From positions 8,922,349 to 8,982,348 of the forward strand of contig CAIIXF020000010.1 in the NCBI GenBank assembly GCA_903813345.2: DNA of 60,000 nucleotides. Reading direction: 5' to 3'. Shown here piece after piece: positions 59,001 to 60,000 of the stretch. The notes beneath the pieces are model-generated. The model worked only from the letters and a program-made list of their open reading frames with translations, was not told where the DNA came from and ran no database searches. The DNA is from Owenia fusiformis (Eukaryota; Annelida; Polychaeta; Sabellida; Oweniidae). The translations under genes and the position numbers were made by a program. Each line of letters starts with the position of its first letter. Within the stretch, counting starts at the first letter, position 1.

Positions 59001-60000
59001 TTCTTCAGCAGTTTCATCAGACTTAGACTTCTTCAGTTTCTTCAGAATGTTACCACCAAACTGTGCTCCTACCTATGAAGTATGATTGGAAGCTACACAT
59101 TACTGAGCATATAGTTTCCAGAGTCTCCAGAGAGAAAAATAAGTGTATAAACAGAGACTCTGGGAACTTACATTCGTATATATTTAGTAATGTGTGGCGT
59201 CCTATCATAGGTGGCAGCACAGTTTGGTGGTAAGATTTTGAAGAAAATGAAGAAATCAAGCGATTGCTGATTGTCTTACCATCATGTACATGTTGCAGGT
59301 AGTGTCAAAAACAATGAATTCAAGTCTTGTAAAATTAAAACACTGACTAACATGAAAATTGGAAGTCCATAGTTAAATAGATATTAGGTGAGTGCTAGCC
59401 ATTATTGTAAGGCACACCCATATATATTTTTCACTAAATTATAGTAAGAAGGTAAAGACAATATCATAAACTAATAATATGATAATAATTGCAAAATCCT
59501 ATTTCTGTATATTTAATTAGCACTCCAAAAGGTGTGCTTTGTTCGCAAGGGTGTCTCACCGATGTAGCAATTAACAAAATGAGACAGTCTCTGAAGTATT
59601 GCTCTATCAATTCCATTTAGAGGTATTAAAGAGAGATATATTTGTGTTGTTTTAGATAGCTGATGCCATGATGTCAGAGACCCCTGATGTTGCTCAGCAG
59701 ATGAGGTCCAATGATTCAAGTCCAGCATTATCACCTTATGATATAAACTTGCAGTCTCCTATGCAAGCATTAGGTACTTATGATATAAACTTGCAGTCCC
59801 CTATGCAAGCATTAGGTACTTATGATATAAACTTGCAGTCCCCGATGCAAGCATTAGGTACTTATGATATAAACTTGCAGTCCCCGATGCAAGCATTAGG
59901 TACTTATGATATAAACTTGCAGTCCCCGATGCAAGCATTAGGTACTTATGATATAAACTTGCAGTCCCCTATGCAAGCATTAGGTACAATATTGTCAGTG
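16290..60000 (+). CDS. HAUS6: HAUS6, augmin complex subunit 6 (3' end beyond window)
   Basis: Fifteen coding exons: 16290-16420, 18312-18407, 18689-18770, 19067-19196, 19435-19606, 19961-20062, 52894-52975, 54918-55091, 55509-55702, 56264-56375, 56758-56875, 57075-57207, 57370-57601, 58682-58789 and 59656 to the window end. They sum to 2211 nt, 737 codons in one frame, with every junction in phase. HAUS6 is a subunit of augmin, which recruits gamma-tubulin to existing spindle microtubules for branching nucleation. Matches to my knowledge of the family: FFTNLLLLGFDP, FLFNRLNPTLSRETFR, MSPGGDRFYQLMFAFS, VRDLWKLL..ERDVVSSIL and GVSNVYENGKLNLISLI. The vertebrate protein is about 950 aa, so roughly 200 residues may lie to the right. 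Intron 6 is 32.8 kb and hosts two antisense genes. Confidence 0.87.
16421..18311 (+). other. HAUS6 intron 1 with short repeats
   Basis: About 16481-16590 is a degenerate tandem of ACAACTCATCC(CAAG). At 17236 a TA-flanked CAGTAAAACCTGTC matches the end of the MITE at 25274. The stretch 17880-18240 is a dispersed repeat with CCATTTTGAAAATGG motifs; its part 18098-18240 is almost the same as 54567-54705 in HAUS6 intron 7. No gene is supported. Confidence 0.5.
18408..19960 (+). other. HAUS6 introns 2-5
   Basis: These short introns hold no gene. Intron 5 has a small tandem of ATGTCACATCATTT-type units at about 19755-19880. Intron 3 carries a CCATC/CCATT microsatellite at about 18840-18860. Confidence 0.45.
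20357..20388 (-). terminator. Poly(A) signals of gene B
   Basis: On the minus strand ATTAAA (20388-20383) and AATAAA (20362-20357) lie about 95-125 nt after the gene B stop, a normal distance for 3' end formation. They are about 300 nt from HAUS6 exon 6. Confidence 0.5.
20482..20771 (-). CDS. Gene B exon 9: second PAN/apple-like domain and stop
   Basis: Encodes 95 residues and TAA. The Cys pattern DLETCKSQCEEE..FVCWSIQFEPPTGCKVSRM fits a PAN/apple fold (CKxxC, then C..W.I.......C..). The acceptor is TTAATTCAG. PAN domains bind proteins or sugars; the ligand is unknown here. Confidence 0.72.
20482..30649 (-). CDS. Gene B: secreted protein, VWA-VWA-Sushi-PAN-PAN
   Basis: Nine exons in transcript order: 30649-30592, 29290-28838, 28245-28036, 25975-25898, 25202-24723, 24357-24136, 23979-23788, 23446-23204, 20771-20482. 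They sum to 2226 nt, 741 aa plus stop, and every junction is phase 1. Residues 1-19 form a signal peptide (MGGVHTALIAFFMSYIHNV). VWA1 is about 20-235, a Pro-rich linker 240-266, VWA2 267-495, a Sushi/CCP domain 501-564, and two PAN/apple-like domains 565-645 and 646-741. Phase-1 domain exons are typical of shuffled extracellular proteins. It is probably a secreted adhesion, matrix or recognition protein; the partner is unknown. I know no named gene with this architecture. A weak TATA-like AATAAAAAG sits about 50 nt upstream of the ATG. Confidence 0.83.
21196..23124. repeat. 66-bp tandem array, about 29 units
   Basis: The unit contains CATAGACCAAGACAGAGTGG, ATTAGGCCGTAATATCAC and the 13-bp palindrome TGAAATGATTTCA. 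Units are over 90% alike. A 461-bp block of seven units, marked by GGATCG and CCTTATATC variants, occurs at about 21761 and again at 22222, which shows multi-unit amplification. It fills most of gene B intron 8. Confidence 0.92.
23204..23446 (-). CDS. Gene B exon 8: first PAN/apple-like domain
   Basis: Encodes about 81 residues: ACLDIVPSKEF, then DICKSLCEAEETFSCEAI and DSKDCALYNGNE, then NPC. This is a PAN/apple-like Cys pattern. I chose the acceptor GCTGTTACAG before 23446 because it keeps phase 1 with exon 7. The acceptor at about 23507 would give phase 0 and break the frame from exon 7. The donor is CCAG/GTAACC. Confidence 0.7.
23788..23979 (-). CDS. Gene B exon 7: Sushi/CCP domain
   Basis: One phase 1-1 exon encoding DDCGPITPPVNGGV, then RSRAKMTCDC, YTCQIDGTWDN and NPVTC. 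Conserved Cys, the GP..PP.NG start and the GTW motif identify a complement-control (Sushi) module, a binding domain of extracellular proteins. The donor is GTGAGT at 23787-23782. Confidence 0.82.
24136..25202 (-). CDS. Gene B exons 5-6: second VWA domain
   Basis: Exon 5 (25202-24723) encodes the metal-ion-dependent adhesion site: Asp278, Ser280 and Ser282 in FDISCSI, Thr in GCNTRTSDAI, and VTDGASFP. Exon 6 (24357-24136) encodes the C-terminal half (IPIYMLVLPQ, then VFHSTFEELDEALYKMIDKIY) and a Cys cluster, CPLLTCCQC. Exon 5 has a 20-residue insertion (LEDAIREEHPEYTSKKNKW) before the last strand compared with the other three VWA domains. Confidence 0.82.
25274..25420. mobile_element. 147-bp TA-flanked MITE
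   Basis: The ends are inverted copies (CTGTGAAACCTGTAAAG against CAGTAAAACCTGTCAAAG in complement) with TA at 25272-25273 and 25421-25422. A related end occurs at 17238. It lies about 70 bp upstream of the exon 5 acceptor of gene B. Confidence 0.7.
25898..25975 (-). CDS. Gene B exon 4: proline-rich linker
   Basis: Encodes about 26 residues between the VWA domains, PLPVTEPPPTIYPPPPPR followed by a CCTC cluster. Gene A has the matching linker exon (43308-43400, Thr-rich, also ending in a Cys cluster), which supports common descent. Confidence 0.72.
25976..28035 (-). other. Gene B intron 3 with a MITE
   Basis: A roughly 300-bp inverted-repeat element spans about 26477-26776, with ends AAGGAGGATTGGCTCCCAGA and complement. 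It is embedded in sequence with repeated TGACCTTTGACCTTG motifs (26440-26930). Short GTAGACAAAA repeats occur at 26070-26170. The rest to 28035 shows nothing recognisable. Confidence 0.5.
28036..29290 (-). CDS. Gene B exons 2-3: first VWA domain
   Basis: Exon 2 (29290-28838) begins right after the signal-peptide exon with SGNCGIDLPVIIDVSCSIS (Asp33, Ser35, Ser37). It includes GCNTRTSDAI and VTDGASYP, all metal-site elements of VWA domains. Exon 3 (28245-28036) holds the C-terminal half (NWPIYVLKLPQ, LFESGFDNFAATISQVIDQIF) and a final Cys. The exon 2 acceptor is weak (TATATTCAAG) and lies 10 nt from the end of a mariner insertion. Confidence 0.82.
29301..30372 (-). mobile_element. Decayed mariner transposon
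   Basis: 1072 bp with inverted terminal repeats of about 180 bp starting CCAGGTTGTTCAATGAG, flanked by TATA on both sides (TA target). On the minus strand, fragments such as FHQDSAPCHTANIVQETI match the DD(E/D) region of mariner transposases (HQDNAPAH-like). The frame then breaks up, so it is inactive and internally deleted. It occupies gene B intron 1. Confidence 0.75.
30592..30649 (-). CDS. Gene B exon 1: signal peptide
   Basis: ATG at 30649-30647, 19 codons and one base, then donor G/GTAAGT. The hydrophobic core ALIAFFMSYI fits a secretion signal. The spliced product runs directly into the first VWA domain. Confidence 0.72.
30650..33860. other. Intergenic region between genes B and A
   Basis: Holds a three-copy 21-bp tandem (GTTCTTGTTGCTGGTTAATTT) at 32088-32156. 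CAGGGTG-type transposon ends occur near 30721 and 32764. A degenerate CATCAGTCAGTCTG repeat lies at about 31420-31470. The gene A 3' UTR should reach in from the right; AATAAA on the minus strand at 33418-33413 is a possible poly(A) signal. Gene B's promoter should be at the left edge. No other gene is seen. Confidence 0.45.
33861..34304 (-). CDS. Gene A exons 10-11: C-terminal half of the C-type lectin domain
   Basis: Exon 10 (34304-34251) encodes EPVFWSCGTDPPLTWSCD, resembling the FWIG...W.W strand region of lectin-like domains. Exon 11 (34012-33861) encodes CPENNGCYAYHNEGRK and CNKKCEEKHMFICQK, the canonical C-terminal Cys pattern ending in FICxK, then CDDR and TAA. No EPN or WND calcium-site motif is visible, so calcium-dependent sugar binding is doubtful. 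Confidence 0.76.
33861..51340 (-). CDS. Gene A: secreted protein, VWA-VWA-C-type lectin with repeat insertion
   Basis: Eleven exons in transcript order: 51340-51280, 50727-50290, 44567-44349, 43400-43308, 43062-42631, 42224-41997, 41796-41690, 38192-38054, 37414-36563, 34304-34251, 34012-33861. They sum to 2775 nt, 924 aa plus stop. All junctions are phase 1 except exon 7/8 (phase 0) and all agree. Residues 1-21 are the signal peptide (MKISSAVIHATSFLIALAII). VWA1 is about 22-240, a Thr/Pro linker 240-270, VWA2 271-490, and the C-type lectin domain about 493-572 and 857-918, interrupted by a 284-residue KSS/ND repeat (573-856). The two VWA domains and linker have the exon structure of gene B, 3 kb downstream, so the genes are probably tandem duplicates with different tails. 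Likely secreted and adhesive or sugar-binding; no named orthologue recognised. Confidence 0.82.
34584..35863 (+). mobile_element. tRNA-derived SINE split by a hAT element
   Basis: The head CCCGTATAGCTCAGCGGTAG (A box) and AGATTCGATCCC (B box, about 34630) are RNA polymerase III promoter elements of tRNA origin. The anticodon arm is degenerate, so it is not a functional tRNA gene. The body continues to 34804 and resumes at 35738 with GTCTATCTTCC, ending near an A-rich tail at 35850-35863. Confidence 0.7.
34805..35737. mobile_element. Non-autonomous hAT element, 933 bp
   Basis: Begins TAGTGGTGTCAATTAA and ends TTGACACCTCTA, an imperfect hAT-type terminal repeat with further GGTTAACCGG palindromes inside each end. 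A perfect 8-bp target duplication, GTTTCTGG, flanks it (34797-34804 and 35738-35745). The interior has a tandem of about 134 bp (GTAAGCGCGGGAAAGCAATG units at about 35360 and 35490, and a partial third). No transposase. Confidence 0.88.
35877..36424. mobile_element. Palindromic MITE, about 550 bp
   Basis: The ends GTACCTTGACTCTATT and AATAGAGTCAAGGTAC are exact complements. Inner segments such as ATGGTAGAACCCATGTAAA also pair with their counterparts near 36300. No coding content. Confidence 0.65.
36563..37414 (-). CDS. Gene A exon 9: Lys/Ser/Asn repeat inserted in the lectin domain
   Basis: One 852-nt exon, phase 1 at both ends, acceptor TATTTCAG and donor AAAG/GTATGT. In the frame that joins its neighbours it reads DDEIKSYKPGEKDSK and then about 28 ten-residue units built on K-x-K-S-S-x-N-D-S-K. 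Three unit types alternate, giving a 90-nt higher-order repeat. Many units hold an N-D-S or N-Y-S sequon. Because the unit is 30 bp, other frames on both strands are open too, but only this one continues the protein. Skipping it would join exon 8 to exon 10 in frame and restore an uninterrupted lectin domain. Confidence 0.8.
38054..41796 (-). CDS. Gene A exons 7-8: N-terminal half of the C-type lectin domain
   Basis: Exon 7 (41796-41690) encodes a Pro/Thr stretch, then RCTCDYANGYQHISDNCW. Exon 8 (38192-38054) encodes AGCFKVYKEKATWKQAEEIC, RQDGGHLARW, then CFQDISSYLTEI. The TW..AE..C...GGHLA core is the classic first half of C-type lectin domains. The exon 7 donor CAG/GTAGTA is followed almost at once by the tail of a LINE insertion. 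The junction between the exons is phase 0. Confidence 0.78.
39049..40545. mobile_element. Inverted-end repeat element with a 652-bp internal duplication
   Basis: The ends are ATCGCACTTTGA (39049-39060) and its complement TCAAAGTGCGAT (40534-40545). The interior is two imperfect tandem copies, period about 652 (CAACAAATCTTG at 39287 and 39939), and a partial third near 40395. They contain TGACCTTTGACCTT-type motifs and CGGCCATTTTGAA. A GC-rich GGGCGTGCGG stretch lies at 39095-39135. No ORF. Confidence 0.6.
40740..41683 (+). pseudogene. 5'-truncated LINE, C-terminal ORF fragment
   Basis: Open frame 40764-41570 (268 codons). It reads REAVIGDLGWRPI, then KFMARTGCFNLEED and the Cys/His motif CPHCKSNDIEDLIHRFIVCP, a zinc-knuckle arrangement found after the RT domain of several LINE families. 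The RT itself is missing. The 3' end is an AAAT microsatellite tail at about 41668-41683. It is inserted antisense to gene A, and the tail touches the exon 7 splice donor. Confidence 0.7.
41997..43062 (-). CDS. Gene A exons 5-6: second VWA domain
   Basis: Exon 5 (43062-42631) has the metal site Asp284-Ser286-Ser288 in VVDLSCSIN, the Thr in DCNTRTSDAL and Asp394 in MITDGASYP. Exon 6 (42224-41997) gives the C-terminal half (RPIYVITLPNDMG, VFSTGFRNFGSTLEEAINAMY) and the Cys cluster CKLGKCCPCG. The intron between them (42225-42630) carries a 185-bp MITE. Confidence 0.83.
42297..42481. mobile_element. 185-bp TA-flanked MITE
   Basis: The left end CTGTTCTTCTACTTTAATT matches the complement of the right end AATTAAGTAGAAGTACAG. 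TA flanks are at 42295-42296 and 42482-42483. It contains GGCGGC..TTTGGCCGCC self-complementary motifs. Confidence 0.65.
43308..43400 (-). CDS. Gene A exon 4: Thr/Pro-rich linker
   Basis: Encodes about 31 residues, PTRPPASIKTTLSTTVAMP followed by a Thr run and PPCCS. A likely O-glycosylated spacer between the VWA domains (inference). The acceptor CTTTGTCTCTCAG is the first unit of the adjoining 38-bp array. The donor T/GTAGTG is non-ideal but keeps phase 1. Confidence 0.7.
43401..44008. repeat. 38-bp minisatellite, about 16 units, built on a splice acceptor
   Basis: The plus-strand unit is CTGAGAGACAAAGATTGATC followed by AAAATATATATAGCTTAT. On the minus strand each unit therefore reads TTGATCAATCTTTGTCTCTCAG, given here in two parts: TTGATCAATC then TTTGTCTCTCAG, a pyrimidine tract plus CAG (or TAG in variant units). 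The array begins exactly at the 3' splice site of gene A exon 4. Confidence 0.92.
44349..50727 (-). CDS. Gene A exons 2-3: first VWA domain
   Basis: Exon 2 (50727-50290) encodes ETLKCGLDIPIVIDVSCSI with Asp35, Ser37 and Ser39 of the metal site, GCNTKTSEAI (Thr115 or Thr117) and ITDGGSFP with Asp145. Exon 3 (44567-44349) encodes the second half (IGLNVYVIRL, VFSSTIDTFSKVLSTAIAEIF) and DRSC. The 5.7-kb intron between them is mostly a piggyBac-type element. VWA domains bind protein ligands through the metal ion, and the complete DxSxS...T...D set suggests a working site. Confidence 0.83.
44700..50018. mobile_element. piggyBac-type element, 5.3 kb, no recognisable transposase
   Basis: Ends CCCTTTGAGTGCC and GGCACTCAAAGGG are perfect 13-bp inverted repeats, flanked by TTAA at 44696-44699 and 50019-50022. 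This is the end sequence and target of piggyBac transposons. The interior has only short ORFs and several internal duplications: about 47190-47640 (two diverged copies with CCAATCAGAA.GC), about 48400-48840 (TAAAATTGGTTG.CTGAGTACG), and 48900-49090 (AGGTTAGACTTTCAC twice). A less AT-rich minus ORF at 49264-49073 is unassigned. It is either a long non-autonomous element or one whose transposase has decayed beyond recognition by eye. Confidence 0.82.
50840..50992 (+). repeat. LINE-like 3' tail
   Basis: AAGCCCAAGTGGGCTGGGTT hairpin, then TTGTA repeats at 50913-50945, then AATAAAACTAAACTAAAC at 50968-50990. This looks like the 3' end of a non-LTR element with an AAACT tail. It lies in gene A intron 1 next to an alternative start region. 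Confidence 0.4.
51280..51340 (-). CDS. Gene A exon 1: signal peptide
   Basis: ATG at 51340-51338, 20 codons and one base, donor ATAG/GTAAGA. It encodes MKISSAVIHATSFLIALAII, a typical signal peptide. Spliced to exon 2 it gives ...AIIA-ETLKCG with a plausible cleavage site after Ala21. Confidence 0.78.
51351..51379 (-). promoter_or_regulatory. Possible core promoter of gene A
   Basis: On the minus strand TATAAATA (51379-51372) is followed about 25 nt later by TTCAGTC (51357-51351), which fits an initiator. The start would lie about 14 nt before the ATG. The spacing is slightly short and the leader very short, so this is tentative. Confidence 0.35.
51820..52790. repeat. 63-bp minisatellite, about 15 units
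   Basis: The unit joins AAAGTGTTCACTTTAAAGAG, GTGCTCACTTTGTAAAGTGG and TGTTCTCACTCTGTTCTCT. It has internal palindromes and similar sub-blocks of about 20 bp. As 63 is a multiple of three, both strands have long open frames (150 and 172 codons) with no other sign of coding. It ends about 100 bp before HAUS6 exon 7. Confidence 0.9.
52894..60000 (+). CDS. HAUS6: HAUS6 exons 7-15, coiled coil and low-complexity C-terminal part
   Basis: Residues 238-737. Exons 7-9 encode the central coiled-coil region, including QKVRDLWKLLDDFY and NVYENGKLNLISLINLW, the best-conserved stretch after the N-terminus. Exon 10 continues it with ELKTSIEQLRKSL. Exons 11-14 encode Ser/Thr/Pro/Lys-rich, probably disordered sequence, as in other HAUS6 tails, with several TP sites (VPTTPP, VKTPP, VMTPE) that could be proline-directed kinase targets (inference). 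Exon 15 enters a 14-residue tandem repeat and is still open at the window edge. Confidence 0.82.
52976..54917 (+). repeat. HAUS6 intron 7 with four tandem copies of a 140-bp repeat
   Basis: Between about 53945 and 54500, GATTTTGTTCATATTTG recurs at about 53950, 54083, 54233 and 54373. Each copy has AAGCATGGCACA.TGTCTAATG and CCATTTTGAAAAATGG. The segment 54567-54705 repeats 18098-18240 almost exactly. No gene is seen in 52976-53945. Confidence 0.65.
55893..56038. repeat. Near-perfect 146-bp hairpin in HAUS6 intron 9
   Basis: The left arm starts GTTATTGAATGATTTGAAGT and continues to GATATATTCTGCT. The right arm from about 55994 is its complement over about 45 bp, and inner segments (ATTCTGTATTGG with CCAATACGGAAT) pair too. 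It is probably a young MITE, or the core of one; flanks were not resolved. No gene is seen in the rest of introns 8-9. Confidence 0.65.
56376..58681 (+). other. HAUS6 introns 10-13
   Basis: Apart from exons 11-13 these introns hold no recognisable repeat or gene. Intron 13 (57602-58681) is plain AT-rich sequence. Confidence 0.4.
58865..59372. repeat. Foldback element in HAUS6 intron 14, about 510 bp
   Basis: The outer arms pair: TACACTACCTGCAACATGTA (from about 58880) with its complement at about 59285, and ATGGACTCCC..ATTTTCATGT at 58911 with the complement near 59360. The inner arms, 59050-59115 and 59150-59235, also pair (ACCACCAAACTGTGCT with AGCACAGTTTGGTGGT). No ORF. Confidence 0.6.
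59736..59985 (+). repeat. Coding 42-bp minisatellite in HAUS6 exon 15
   Basis: Six in-frame copies of a 14-codon unit encoding YDINLQSPMQALGT. Copies 2-6 differ by only one or two synonymous changes (CCT or CCG for Pro), so the expansion is recent. Each unit has one SP dipeptide. The array ends before the window edge and the exon stays open. Confidence 0.9.

Overview
The window is animal nuclear DNA, AT-rich, with spliceosomal introns (GT-AG, many phase 1), secreted multi-domain proteins and a heavy load of transposons and minisatellites. Gene content (augmin subunit HAUS6; secreted VWA, Sushi, PAN and C-type-lectin proteins) and the repeats suggest a marine invertebrate, but I cannot name the phylum. 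No bacterial-type genes, CRISPR or rRNA are present.

Layout. (1) 1-2.3 kb: short inverted repeats only. (2) 2.3-12.2 kb: two inverted 609-bp TA-flanked MITEs. The second is split by an 8.5-kb tyrosine-recombinase retrotransposon (3553-12094) with Ngaro-type split direct repeats A1-ORFs-B1-A2-B2. Its ORFs are an SGNH hydrolase, a gag-like protein, RT-RNase H and a tyrosine recombinase. Gag and RT share one frame, interrupted by a single UGA, and the recombinase lies in the -1 frame behind overlapping slippery heptamers. (3) 12.2-15.8 kb: a foldback minisatellite and a dead LINE 3' end. (4) 16290 to beyond 60000, plus strand: HAUS6, 15 exons visible, 737 codons in phase, with its start region tandemly repeated four times and the last visible exon carrying a coding minisatellite. 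(5) HAUS6 intron 6 (20063-52893, 32.8 kb) holds two complete minus-strand genes. Gene A (51340-33861, 11 exons, 924 aa) is signal peptide-VWA-VWA-C-type lectin, the lectin domain being split by a 284-residue Lys/Ser/Asn repeat. Gene B (30649-20482, 9 exons, 741 aa) is signal peptide-VWA-VWA-Sushi-PAN-PAN. Exon lengths sum to a multiple of three in both, and nearly every junction is phase 1.

How they relate. A and B look like tandem duplicates sharing a two-VWA front and differing in their tails. Both should be secreted, perhaps in an extracellular matrix, mucus or recognition role (inference). HAUS6 is an intracellular spindle protein, so the link is positional: its transcript must be spliced across both antisense genes.

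The introns of A and B hold a 5.3-kb TTAA-flanked piggyBac-type element, a decayed mariner, a SINE split by a hAT element within a Tc1-like inverted-repeat element, a truncated LINE, several MITEs and 38-, 63- and 66-bp minisatellites. Several of these lie within about 10 bp of splice sites, and the 38-bp array multiplies one splice acceptor about 16 times. All gene models come from reading frames, splice consensus and phase agreement, with no transcript or database evidence.
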